Shown: piece after piece, positions 1 to 7,917 of the stretch
How the letters are laid out: each line of letters opens with the position of its first letter
How positions within the stretch are numbered: the first letter of the stretch is position 1
From: Bacteroidales bacterium
GTDB taxonomy: Bacteria; Bacteroidota; Bacteroidia; Bacteroidales; UBA932
Direction: 5' to 3'
Assembly (NCBI GenBank): GCA_017400135.1
Contig: JAFPVJ010000024.1
Span: 1-64,000, forward strand
Length of the DNA stretch: 64,000 bases
The notes under the pieces: model-generated
What the model was told of the DNA's origin: nothing
The model's database searches: none
Seen by the model: the letters and a program-made list of their open reading frames with translations, nothing else
Made by a program: the position numbers and the translations under genes

Positions 1-1
1 G

Positions 2-559
2 ACCTCCGGCAATGCCGGGACGCAGGATCTCACGTTCACCTTTGTCCAGAACGACACCGACGCGCCGATCACCCGTACGGCGACTTTCACCGCTACTACT
101 GACGGAGGTGAGACGATCACGGCGACCGCTGAGGTTATACAGAAGAGAGCTCCTAGACAGGCTACTAGGACTATCAATACCACGAATGGCACTTTCAATA
201 CTCAGTATGTGTATACTGGTCAATATGCTTCTGAATTAGGTATTACGTTCTCTGGTGGCAGTGGCAGAAATGGTAACTATCTAACACTAAATCGAAATAA
301 TAGTTCGATGACAATTACCACCGACACAATTACCAGGATCGTGATCACGTGGTCCAGCGGAAACATTATTAGTAATTACTATACGCCGAACAGTGTTTCT
401 GTAACGAATGGCGGTGGCAATGTGTCAACGAGCGGCACAACCACTACCTGGACGAATACTGCTGGGTCAAACGAGGTCAGTTTGAGTTTTACAGGTAATA
501 ACAGTTTTAATACTAACTATCGTATTAGTTCCGTTGCCGTAACATACATGATTGATTAG
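2..559 (+). CDS. Secreted BACON-like surface protein, C-terminal part
   Basis: The frame is open from the window edge to TAG at 557-559, so the start lies outside. The first ~45 visible residues (QDLTFTFVQNDTDAPITRTA...) have the alternating beta-strand look of a BACON/Ig-like domain as found in Bacteroidetes surface proteins. From about residue 60 a Ser/Thr/Asn/Gly-rich beta domain follows (SSMTITTDTITRIVITW and a short VTYMID end). No C-terminal sorting motif is visible. BACON domains are thought to bind carbohydrate or mucin, but the job of this protein cannot be read from what remains. Base composition is clearly less G+C-rich than the housekeeping genes, which fits horizontally acquired surface genes. 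A strong hairpin follows at 583-620. Confidence 0.65.
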   Translation, partial: TSGNAGTQDLTFTFVQNDTDAPITRTATFTATTDGGETITATAEVIQKRAPRQATRTINTTNGTFNTQYVYTGQYASELGITFSGGSGRNGNYLTLNRNNSSMTITTDTITRIVITWSSGNIISNYYTPNSVSVTNGGGNVSTSGTTTTWTNTAGSNEVSLSFTGNNSFNTNYRISSVAVTYMID

Positions 560-582
560 CTTGTATAGTCAAACTCTTTATA

Positions 583-620
583 ATAATATCGGGAGATCCA
601 TCTGGGTCTCCCGATATTAT
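583..620. terminator. Perfect 14-bp hairpin after BACON-like gene
   Basis: ATAATATCGGGAGA (583-596) pairs perfectly with TCTCCCGATATTAT (607-620) around a 10-nt loop. It begins 24 nt after the stop codon. The flanks are A/T-rich but there is no clean U-run, so it could work in either direction. Confidence 0.7.
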
Positions 621-635
621 ATTATAAAACGAAAA

Positions 636-698
636 ATGAACAGTAAGCATCCGAAGAAAGGTGTGGACGAAGAGTTGTTCCCGGCCCTCACCCGCTAA
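636..698 (+). pseudogene. Relic of a RAYT transposase 3' end
   Basis: Reading from 636 gives a 20-codon frame ending DEELFPALTR-stop. The intact transposase downstream ends TIDSLFPPLTR-stop. The match sits directly before the left 51-bp repeat array, just as the intact gene's end sits before the right array. I read this as the tail of an earlier transposase copy whose body has been lost. It is too short to be a functional gene. Confidence 0.5.
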
Positions 699-868
699 GC
701 GCAATCTCCCTTCGCCGGTTACTGCCTCTCGCGCACATATTCACTCAAATCATGCGCGGCGACCGTAAAACAAGGCCCCCGAAGCATAAAATCGCCCATT
801 TCATGCGCTGAAGCCCCCGAAACGGGCACCGCCCCCATAAAAAACCGCCAAACTTCATAAAAAACGTA
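685..868. repeat. Left 51-bp repeat array flanking the RAYT gene
   Basis: The array opens with a leader (685-735: CCGCTAAGCGCA, then ACTGCCTCTCGCGCA) that is repeated in the same orientation at 1881-1932. It continues with units of exactly 51 bp, marked by CATGCGC at 751 and 802. A unit carries a small stem-loop such as CCCCGAAACGGG. The last unit decays into A-rich sequence before the transposase promoter. Together with the leader and the relic at 636-698 this accounts for most of the gene-free stretch 560-887. Confidence 0.75.
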
Positions 869-887
869 AAAATCTATTCGCCCACCC

Positions 888-918
888 TTGTCTGGCCAAA
901 GGATTCCCCGTAAGTTTG
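888..918 (+). promoter_or_regulatory. Bacteroidetes-type promoter of the RAYT gene
   Basis: TTG at 888-890, a 20-nt spacer and TAAGTTTG at 911-918 match the Bacteroidetes TTG / TAnnTTTG consensus. The ATG at 927 lies only 8 nt downstream. The TTG that could be taken as an upstream start codon at 888 is therefore more likely the -33 box. Confidence 0.6.
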
Positions 919-926
919 CGACGACT

Positions 927-1850
927 ATGAACAACTTCAGGAATCAGGAATTTCGCTGCTCCATCACTTTTGAGAGCGCCGGTCCTTTCTGGCATCTTTG
1001 GACGCCCGAGGACCACACAATCCTCTTCACGAGCGAGGCGGAATTCAAAGCGGCCATGAATATCGTCGGCGTGTGCGCCCGCCTCTTCCCGCAGGTCCGC
1101 ATCTACACCTTCGAATGGATGAGCAATCATCTGCATGTGATGCTTTCCGGGGCCGAGCCGGACATCCATGCCCTCTTCGACATCATCAAAGAGTGCCTCA
1201 AACGGCAGTTGAAATCTTGGGGGCGACCGAGCAATCTGCTAACCTTCGAGTGTAAATTAAGGGAGATCAATTCTCTTGAGGATGCGCGCAACGTCATTGT
1301 CTATGACAATCGCAATGGATTTCTCGTTACCCCTTCAACTTCTCCCTTCACTTACCCCTGGGGAGCCAACCGATATTATTTCAACTCGGACGCCCAAGAA
1401 CGATACAAACAATGCCGGAAGAAAATGACTGTCAATGAGATACGCGACAGTATCAGAGGTCGATTCGCCGACAAGATCGAGCCATTGTACTCCCTGGACG
1501 GCTATGCCTGTCCCATGGATTTCTGCTACATCGACGCTGGCCAAAACCTATTCAGAGACGCGCGTCATTACTTCTTTGCGATTTCCCGAAATGTCGAGTC
1601 TCAAAAGAAGATCGCAGCAGAAATCGGGGAGCGCATCTTCTATACGGACGATGAATTGTTCGCGGCCGTCTCTGCGATTTCCAAGGCACGGTACGAAACG
1701 GGGGCACTGACATTACTCCCTGCCCAGGCTAAAATCGAAGTCGCAAAGCTGATGCATTACGAGTACAACGCCGGGAACAAGCAGATCCAGCGGATGCTCC
1801 GACTGGATGCCGGCACAATCGATTCGCTCTTTCCACCCCTCACTCGCTAG
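927..1850 (+). CDS. REP-associated tyrosine transposase (RAYT, Y1/HUH family)
   Basis: The 307-residue product looks like a single-strand DNA nuclease/transposase of the Y1 (TnpA_REP) family. The HUH motif is seen as WMSNHLHVML (His68, His70 from this start). About 55 residues later VIVYDNRNGFLVTP...YPWGANRY corresponds to the family's catalytic-Tyr block (Y-x-N-P-x-x-A...YPWSS), with Tyr126 the probable nucleophile. I chose ATG 927 rather than TTG 888 because 888 falls in the promoter. RAYTs are domesticated IS200/IS605-like enzymes that cut and move REP palindromes. This gene sits between two arrays of 51-bp hairpin-bearing repeats, which are its likely substrate. The C-terminal codons (DSLFPPLTR) are duplicated as relics on both sides. 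Whether it is active cannot be judged from sequence. Confidence 0.85.
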   Translation: MNNFRNQEFRCSITFESAGPFWHLWTPEDHTILFTSEAEFKAAMNIVGVCARLFPQVRIYTFEWMSNHLHVMLSGAEPDIHALFDIIKECLKRQLKSWGRPSNLLTFECKLREINSLEDARNVIVYDNRNGFLVTPSTSPFTYPWGANRYYFNSDAQERYKQCRKKMTVNEIRDSIRGRFADKIEPLYSLDGYACPMDFCYIDAGQNLFRDARHYFFAISRNVESQKKIAAEIGERIFYTDDELFAAVSAISKARYETGALTLLPAQAKIEVAKLMHYEYNAGNKQIQRMLRLDAGTIDSLFPPLTR

Positions 1851-1864
1851 CTGGCGACATAGTC

Positions 1865-2104
1865 GATTCGCGTTTCCCTCCCCTCGCCCGCTAAGCGCAG
1901 ACCCCCATCGCCAACTAACTGCCTCTCACGCATGAATCCGCCCATTTCATGCGCAAAAGCCCCCAAATCGGGCCTTGGAAGCACAAATCCCCCAAATTCG
2001 TGCGCGAAAACTCCCGAAACGGGCCTCGAAAGCATAAAATCGCCCAGATCATGCGCGGCGACCGGGAAAAAGGGCCGCCCGAGCATGAAAAACGCAAATC
2101 CATG
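1865..2104. repeat. Right 51-bp repeat array with a second transposase-tail relic
   Basis: At 1865-1894 the sequence reads DSRFPPLAR-stop, a near copy of the transposase's own last codons at 1821-1850. The leader repeat follows at 1881-1932 (compare 685-735). Three 51-bp units come next, marked by CATGCGC/CGTGCGC at 1948, 1999 and 2050, each with a short stem-loop such as CCCGAAACGGG at 2013-2023. The units are direct repeats of the left array. The rest of the gap to 2176 holds two copies of CAGCGGCCCC and nothing else I recognise. Confidence 0.75.
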
Positions 2105-2176
2105 CTTAGGCGGCGCTTAAAAGCCTGTGCAGGCGGCTCAGCGGCCCCCTTGCTTCAGCGGCCCCTCAGCTATCCC

Positions 2177-3646
2177 CTACTCCAGCGGCTCCACCTCAAC
2201 AACCGGCACCCGCACGCCGACCTTGCGGCCGAAGACGAGATTCAGGCCGATCATCAGGTTGACGTTGAGGTTGTCGCGCGGCAGGGCGGTGACGTCACCC
2301 AGGAAATAATCCTTGAGCTTGTGCTGCGCGCGGGGCTCAGTGCTCACGAAATAGGGCGAGGAAAGTTCCCCAGCGAGGAAGAGCGCGAAGGGACCGAGAC
2401 GCAGGTTCATCAAACTGCTGAATTTCGGGCCGAAGGTGCCGTAGGCGGCGCTCCCGGAAATGCCGAACCAGTGCGTAGGCTCGACATTCAGGGCACCGCG
2501 CACTTCCGCCCAGGAGTATTGCCCTTCGCGGCGAGCCGTGCCCAGGAGACCGGCGGAGAACCAGTCGCAGGGCTTGGCCTTGGCGCCCAGGTAGAAGGTC
2601 GCGGGCAGGAAATCGGCCGGGGCCTTCCCGCCGGAGGACGGGGAGAAGCGCAGCAACTCGTTGAGTTCCTCGAACTTGGCGTCCAGCTGCGCCTGGAGGT
2701 TGTCATTCCCCTCAAAGGAGATATTGTCGAAGCCCGTGTAGGTCCAGGAGCCCTGCGTCGTCCGGTTCGCATCCATCTTCCAGTGGATGAAGCCCAGGCC
2801 GGTGATGGAGGCGGAAAGCTGCAGCCAGGGCAGCACGTCCCAGGTCGTGCCCAGGTCAATCGCCGCGCCGAATCCGCTCGGGCGGAACTGACTCCAATCG
2901 ATGTCTTCAAGCTGCTCGACGTCCAGAAGGTCGCGGACGCCGACGGATCCGGATGACTTCGTGACAGGGAGGTTGCTGGCCATCATGCGGCCATCGGTCT
3001 GGACGGCCCAGCGTTCCCCGCTCAGGGTCACGTCGATGCGGTCGAAGCGCACGTCCTCGTAGGCCAGTCCCACCAGCGCCTTGACCTTGCCGCCGATGCG
3101 AAGTTGATCCGTCACGGGGAATGAAATGCCGTACGCCATTTGTGCGTAAGCGCGTGCCCGTTCTCCGAATCCGGCGAGGGAATACTCGTTGCCGTCAGAG
3201 CTTCCGGTCTTGAGGAAACGGAACAGATCGTAAGGGACGCTGGCATTCTCGATGACGTGCGCCGACAGGCTGAACGAGTGGAACTGGTCCTTCTTGGTCC
3301 AGAAACCGAAGTTCAGCACATCCAGCTGGACGTTGGCGTTTTCGATATTGTTCTTCCGGAGCTTGCCGAGGAACTGCTCGGCGGAGACGCTCTCGCTCAG
3401 GAAGGAATTCACAGACCCGCTCCCAGTGGGATACAGGAAAGTGCTGACACCCATATTGGACTGGGTTTGCAAGTCGATGTGACCCAAGGCTAGCGAGGCA
3501 TAGCCGCGGTTGGCCGTGAGGGCCGGGTTCATCGTATGCCCATAGAGGTAGGTGTCCATGAAATAGGCGCCGCGGAACGCATTCTGCGCCGGAGCGGACA
3601 GGGCGGCCAGGAAAAGGGCCGCGATCAGGAGCGTATATTTTCTCAT
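2177..3646 (-). CDS. Outer-membrane beta-barrel protein, DUF5723-like
   Basis: The 489-residue protein has a Sec signal peptide (MRKYTLLIAALFLAALSAPAQ). Its mature start (NAFRGAYFMDTYLYGHTMNPALTANRGYASL) has the N-P-A-x-x pattern common in Bacteroidetes barrel proteins of the DUF5723 type. Amphipathic strands alternate with Gly/Asp turns throughout, and the C-terminus (LNVNLMIGLNLVFGRKVG...) has strand-like alternation. The substrate or role is unknown. It lies 12 bp downstream of a lipoprotein gene on the same strand, and the two probably form a transcription unit whose products meet at the outer membrane. Family assignment is by overall look and is less certain than the barrel fold. Confidence 0.7.
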   Translation of the reverse strand: MRKYTLLIAALFLAALSAPAQNAFRGAYFMDTYLYGHTMNPALTANRGYASLALGHIDLQTQSNMGVSTFLYPTGSGSVNSFLSESVSAEQFLGKLRKNNIENANVQLDVLNFGFWTKKDQFHSFSLSAHVIENASVPYDLFRFLKTGSSDGNEYSLAGFGERARAYAQMAYGISFPVTDQLRIGGKVKALVGLAYEDVRFDRIDVTLSGERWAVQTDGRMMASNLPVTKSSGSVGVRDLLDVEQLEDIDWSQFRPSGFGAAIDLGTTWDVLPWLQLSASITGLGFIHWKMDANRTTQGSWTYTGFDNISFEGNDNLQAQLDAKFEELNELLRFSPSSGGKAPADFLPATFYLGAKAKPCDWFSAGLLGTARREGQYSWAEVRGALNVEPTHWFGISGSAAYGTFGPKFSSLMNLRLGPFALFLAGELSSPYFVSTEPRAQHKLKDYFLGDVTALPRDNLNVNLMIGLNLVFGRKVGVRVPVVEVEPLE

Positions 3647-3658
3647 GGCGTGCTCCCG

Positions 3659-4282
3659 TTAAAGATTCAGATACAGGCCTTCCGGCATCTTCAGCACGAC
3701 CTTGGTCAGCGTGAGGCCCTGGTCCCCCTCGGGGGCATGGTCCTCATAACCGGCGCCCGTACGTCCGGTGAACTGCAGCCGAAGCGATTCGAGCGTCATA
3801 TAGCGGTCCTGGCATTTAAAGGAAATGACCAGCGGGTTCTCGGAGGGCTTCGAAGGAAGACCGGACGAGATGAACGGAGTCTTGTCCGCCGTGACGCTTA
3901 CGGTCACGTCGGTGCAGGGCTGTCCGTCGGCGTTCAGGGCCGTCACGCTGAAGCTCATGTCCAGCGGAATGGTGTTGATGACGACCGTATGCAGCTCGGC
4001 CTCCTTGAAATAAACCTGCTCGTCGAACTGAAAGTTGATGCCGGTGATCTCCGCACTGCCGGACAAGGCGTAGGTACCAGGCACCAGCGGGAGCATGGAG
4101 GCTCCCGGGGCATTCAGGATCGTGCTGAGCTTGATCTCTTCGAAATTGCCGATGGGGACTTCGAGGTTCTGGAAGGCCACGCTGGAGACCTTGATGTCTC
4201 CCAAGTTGAAATCGGGGTCGACGCAGCCGGTGCACAGGATGCCCAGCGAGAGGACCGTCATCAATAAATGTCTGATTTTCAT
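3659..4282 (-). CDS. Hypothetical lipoprotein paired with the DUF5723-like barrel
   Basis: The 207-residue protein carries a lipoprotein signal (MKIRHLLMTVLSLGILCTGC, lipidated Cys20), followed by VDPDFNLGDIKVSSVAF. The remainder is rich in beta strands, with no catalytic motif I recognise. It ends in EGLYLNL, 12 bp before the barrel gene. A TAnnTTTG box lies about 20 nt upstream of its ATG, so it is likely the first gene of a two-gene unit. An outer-membrane lipoprotein partner for the barrel is an inference from position only. Confidence 0.65.
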   Translation of the reverse strand: MKIRHLLMTVLSLGILCTGCVDPDFNLGDIKVSSVAFQNLEVPIGNFEEIKLSTILNAPGASMLPLVPGTYALSGSAEITGINFQFDEQVYFKEAELHTVVINTIPLDMSFSVTALNADGQPCTDVTVSVTADKTPFISSGLPSKPSENPLVISFKCQDRYMTLESLRLQFTGRTGAGYEDHAPEGDQGLTLTKVVLKMPEGLYLNL

Positions 4283-4302
4283 TTGAATGGAAGTTTAGCG
4301 TG

Positions 4303-4310
4303 CAAAAATA
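4303..4310 (-). promoter_or_regulatory. Candidate -7 box for lipoprotein/barrel operon
   Basis: On the minus strand the sequence reads TATTTTTG, matching TAnnTTTG, 20 nt before the ATG at 4282. The region where the -33 TTG should be is T-rich but not exact. Confidence 0.45.
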
Positions 4311-4343
4311 GCTATTTTGGTCGAAAAAGCCGCCTGTGTCGGG

Positions 4344-5120
4344 TCAAAAAACACAGGCAACCGAGATGCCGTAAGGGGTCGGGAGGACGGCGAGGGCCTT
4401 CCCGGAGCCGGCACCGCGGCCAGGACCACCCCGCCGGGAGCCGTCGAGCCGGAACAATTTACGCTCGAGGGGCAGCAACCAGAAGCCGATGTCAGCGCTG
4501 AGGATGCCGATGGCCGCGCCGCCTAGCACATCGCTGGTCCAATGACGATTATTATAAATCCGCATCAGGGCCGTGGTCGTCGCGACGGCATAAGCGCCGG
4601 CGCCCCACCAGCCGCCGTATTCCCTTCGCACCAGTTCAGCGCCCATAAAAGCCGTGGCGGTATGCCCGGAGGGGAAAGCATTACGGGCCTCGGGCCTGTC
4701 CGGACGCGGCTCCCGGATCGTGTACTTGGCAGTATTGACCAGTATCCCCATCGCAGCATAGGAAGTCGCCGTGACACAGACCCTTTCGATGAAATCATGC
4801 TCGGAGGGCAGGACGAATCCCAGACCCAGGAATGAGGCGGAGGGAATGTATTGGATGTAGTCGTCGAAACGAAGCCGCTGTCCCCCGCTGAGCTCCTGAG
4901 CGTAATCTCGGACGGGGATGTTGACCTTCTCCATATACCAGGGACTGTAGGCCCCGAAAGCACCGATCCCCAGAATCGTGCCGGGGACGATCAGCTGCCG
5001 GGCGCGAAAACGTTCGCTTTCGTGAATGACAAGGGAATCCACGGGCTGGGTCTGGGCCCGGACCGTCAATGCCGAAATGGACTCGAGAATGAGCAGGAGT
5101 AGAAAAAAACGGTTCTTCAT
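4344..5120 (-). CDS. PAP2-family membrane phosphatase
   Basis: The 258-residue protein has all three phosphatidic-acid-phosphatase motifs: K132-YTIREPRP-D141, the PSGH block at 150-153 (FPSGHTATAF), and R187...H193...D197 (RIYNNRHWTSDVLGG). An N-terminal signal/anchor and several hydrophobic segments place it in the envelope. The family removes phosphate from lipid phosphates such as undecaprenyl pyrophosphate, phosphatidylglycerol phosphate or lipid A; the substrate here is not determined. It lies 4 bp after the cyanophycinase-glycosidase fusion gene and probably belongs to the operon that starts with the nitroreductase gene. Confidence 0.85.
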   Translation of the reverse strand: MKNRFFLLLLILESISALTVRAQTQPVDSLVIHESERFRARQLIVPGTILGIGAFGAYSPWYMEKVNIPVRDYAQELSGGQRLRFDDYIQYIPSASFLGLGFVLPSEHDFIERVCVTATSYAAMGILVNTAKYTIREPRPDRPEARNAFPSGHTATAFMGAELVRREYGGWWGAGAYAVATTTALMRIYNNRHWTSDVLGGAAIGILSADIGFWLLPLERKLFRLDGSRRGGPGRGAGSGKALAVLPTPYGISVACVF

Positions 5121-5124
5121 AGTA

Positions 5125-7899
5125 TCAAGGTTGGAAATCAGGATGTTGAAGTCCGAACCATACGAGGCCGAAAAGCCCCGCGTTCCAGCCCTGGAGCTGG
5201 AAACCCAAGTTCTCGCCGGTCCGGCTGTTGAGATGCTCGTTGGCCGCCCAGTCTCCGGAGTCCTCCAGGTCCGCGCGGGCGACCGTCTTGATGAGTTCGA
5301 CCGCTTCCCGGCGGCGGCCTAGCTTCAGCCGTCCCCAATCATCGACGAAACTCAGCCACGGCCACACTCCCCCATTATGGTAAGTGCCTGGTTCATAGCC
5401 GAATCCACTTTCATAATAAGGCCAGGTCTCAGCGATGCCCCAGGGTGTGCGGTTGCTGCGGTTCAGGGCCCGGACGATGCTGCGCGCGCGGTTCCTGGGA
5501 ATGACGTCGAAGAGGATGCCGACGGTCTGGTCCTGCAGCAGGCGGTCGTCGCTGTGGCCGTCTTCCCAGAGCTGGCAATAGTACTTGCCATTCCACAGGC
5601 CACCCTGTTCGCGGGGAAGGTTGATGCGCCGATATGCCTTTTCCGCGGCCGCGGAGTAGCGGGCTTCGGCTTCCGCATAGGCTGCAACAGTGCCGGAGTC
5701 AGTGTCTTCGCCGCTGCTCGGCTGCATATCCGCATTCTCCCGAAGCATCCGGGCCATTTCAGCCATCCGCCGCATCGCGGCGGTATAGACGAGGCAGGCG
5801 AAGGGCGAATACTTGCGCCCCTCGACACCCGAGACGTCCTTCCAATCCGCCCAGGTCGAAGTCTGCATCGGCAGTCCGATGCCTTCCAGGTCACGGCTCA
5901 GGAGCCAGTCTGCCGCCTTTTCGATGGCATCCCAATGCGTCCGAAGCAGGTCGAGGTCACCGAAGTATTTGACATAACGATAGATACGAAGGAGAAAGAA
6001 GGCATTGATATCGATGTCGTCCTTGCGGTCGATCCGGGGCAGGATGCAGGTCGGAATCTTTCCGGACGGGCGCATTCCGCCGATACTTTCCTCGATCATC
6101 GTCCGCTCCGCCGTAGGCATCATTACAAGATGCATCCAGGAGGCCCAGTAACTGTCACGCTGGTTGAGTTCGCAGTAGCCGAGGGTCACGACCTGGCCCT
6201 TGGCGGTGCATTTGGTGAGCGCCACGCCGGGCACCATGTACCAGCGGAGGTAGTCGTCGAGTTCGCGGTCGCCCGTGCGGGGAATCTGTGCCTCGAAGGC
6301 CTCGGTGGCCTGTTTGAGTTCGGTCCAATGGTCAAATACATAGCTGCGGATGGCTTCCGCATCCTGGAATCGCCGCGCAGCATATTGTCTTTCGTCGTGA
6401 AGGGCCAGGGCGTATCTGAGCGTAACGCTACCCCCCGCAGGAACGGTGACCTGGTCAGCGGAACAAGATCGCGGACCTGACAACATATCGGGCGAATGCC
6501 AATCGTGCCAATGGGACGGCGACGGCGCCAGCGAATCAGGTGTCCAGCACAGTTCCAGCGTATCGGGCGCATCGGACGGGTTGGTGAGCGTCAGTTCCAG
6601 CTGCAGGACAGGCAGGGTCGCAACATCAAGATCATCAATGCCCAGAGGCGCCCAGACCTCATAATGGATGTCGCTGCGGAGGGTTTCGTGGCCGGACAAA
6701 TCGGCGGTGACGAAGGGGAAAGAGCGCCGGACATCGCGGCGGGCGAAACTGCTGAGCGGATACTCTGTTCCGGTATCTCCACCCTTGATCTTCAGCCGCT
6801 GCCCGCCGAGGTCCGTCAGCCATTTACCAAGCTTGCCGCGGTTGTGCAGCACCCGGCCGAAGAGATCGCCGTCCGCCGACACATTCGCCGTCACGGCGAA
6901 ATTGGCGACCGGATAGCCGTCGATGGGCCTAGGGTCATTGACGACGGCATTCGCAAGGTCATTGACGGCCACGTTTTCGGCCGTATTTGCGTCCTCCGAT
7001 GTCTCCAAGGACGTCGAAGGGAACGTTTCCAGCCCATCCTGTGGCTGTCGATGTCCTTCAGCAAAATCGCGCCGATGTCCTTCGGCCAGATCGCAACCTT
7101 CCCCTGCCCGCAAAAAGAGCGGACTCTCCTGCCCCGGCCGATATACCGCGACACAGGACGCTCCCAACACGGTCAGGGAATCCCGCTCGACCAGCGCAGC
7201 CGTCGATTCATCGACACCGATGCCTATGTATCCGAGTGCAGCCTGGATGAAAGGAAGCAGGTCCGATTCCCGGTGACGGGCGAGGAGGTGCTGGTCGATG
7301 GCCGTACACTTCATGAAGCCCAGACCCTGGGTATGGTCGCCGATGGTGTATTCCGCGCCGCGGGTATCGCCCCGCCAGAGGAACGAGCCCTGGATGCTGG
7401 CACCGGCCGAAGTGCCGCCGATCACGCCGCCCCGCCCGAGCAGGGCGTTCATGGCCGCGTGGGCGCGGGTATTGAGATAGACTTCCGCGATGCGCCACTG
7501 GCGGCCGCCGGTAAAGAAAATGCCATCCGCCTCCAGCAAGGGGGCGATCCTTAAGGGGTCATTGGCCTCGTCGATATCGAGCAGATGGAGACAGGTCACG
7601 CTCCCGTCCGGAACGCGGCGGCCCAACTCCGCAAACGCCGGTCCCTGATAGTCGCCCGGCCCCCCGGAGGCATTGGTAATCACGACGATACGTGCACCGG
7701 AGCCCCCGGCGCACGCGACGAACGTATCCCAGATCTCATCCGGTACCACTCCCCCACCGATGATCAGCAGCCGGCCCCGGTCCGGCCCGTGAAGGGTCCC
7801 GGACGGAGCAGCCGCTGTCGGAAGGATGCGCGTCTGTGCCGGAGATAGGACCGACAGCAGACAAGCGAGCGCCGCGAGGAGGATTCCGTTCCGCTTCAT
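5125..7899 (-). CDS. Cyanophycinase-like peptidase fused to an (alpha/alpha)6 glycosidase
   Basis: The 924-residue protein has a signal peptide (residues 1-21). Residues ~35-290 form a peptidase S51/cyanophycinase-like domain with nucleophile elbow GGTSAGAS (Ser164) and the family's DQH segment at 202-204. Residues ~290-345 are a degenerate linker with two copies of an AEGHR motif, encoded by a 24-bp tandem repeat (about 7049-7096). Residues ~345-924 look like a GH116/amylo-glucosidase-type six-hairpin glycosidase: a beta-rich lead-in (HYEVWAPLGIDDLDVATLPVLQ) and a helical region with STWADWKDVSG, LLQDQTVGIL and GTYHNGGVWPW. The reactions would be cleavage of a beta-Asp-type peptide and of a glycoside; neither substrate is known. 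No frameshift is visible, and both halves look complete. The glycosidase family assignment is tentative. Confidence 0.75.
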   Translation of the reverse strand: MKRNGILLAALACLLSVLSPAQTRILPTAAAPSGTLHGPDRGRLLIIGGGVVPDEIWDTFVACAGGSGARIVVITNASGGPGDYQGPAFAELGRRVPDGSVTCLHLLDIDEANDPLRIAPLLEADGIFFTGGRQWRIAEVYLNTRAHAAMNALLGRGGVIGGTSAGASIQGSFLWRGDTRGAEYTIGDHTQGLGFMKCTAIDQHLLARHRESDLLPFIQAALGYIGIGVDESTAALVERDSLTVLGASCVAVYRPGQESPLFLRAGEGCDLAEGHRRDFAEGHRQPQDGLETFPSTSLETSEDANTAENVAVNDLANAVVNDPRPIDGYPVANFAVTANVSADGDLFGRVLHNRGKLGKWLTDLGGQRLKIKGGDTGTEYPLSSFARRDVRRSFPFVTADLSGHETLRSDIHYEVWAPLGIDDLDVATLPVLQLELTLTNPSDAPDTLELCWTPDSLAPSPSHWHDWHSPDMLSGPRSCSADQVTVPAGGSVTLRYALALHDERQYAARRFQDAEAIRSYVFDHWTELKQATEAFEAQIPRTGDRELDDYLRWYMVPGVALTKCTAKGQVVTLGYCELNQRDSYWASWMHLVMMPTAERTMIEESIGGMRPSGKIPTCILPRIDRKDDIDINAFFLLRIYRYVKYFGDLDLLRTHWDAIEKAADWLLSRDLEGIGLPMQTSTWADWKDVSGVEGRKYSPFACLVYTAAMRRMAEMARMLRENADMQPSSGEDTDSGTVAAYAEAEARYSAAAEKAYRRINLPREQGGLWNGKYYCQLWEDGHSDDRLLQDQTVGILFDVIPRNRARSIVRALNRSNRTPWGIAETWPYYESGFGYEPGTYHNGGVWPWLSFVDDWGRLKLGRRREAVELIKTVARADLEDSGDWAANEHLNSRTGENLGFQLQGWNAGLFGLVWFGLQHPDFQP

Positions 7900-7917
7900 C
7901 TACGCAAGGCGTCGGGA

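Noticed and set aside
719..934. Minus-strand frames through the 51-bp arrays (also 1847-2103) with 17-residue repeats such as AHEMGGFM
   Set aside because: The period is a multiple of three, so the repeat stays open by itself. I treat it as repeat DNA, not as a gene, though the 17-residue period is noted.
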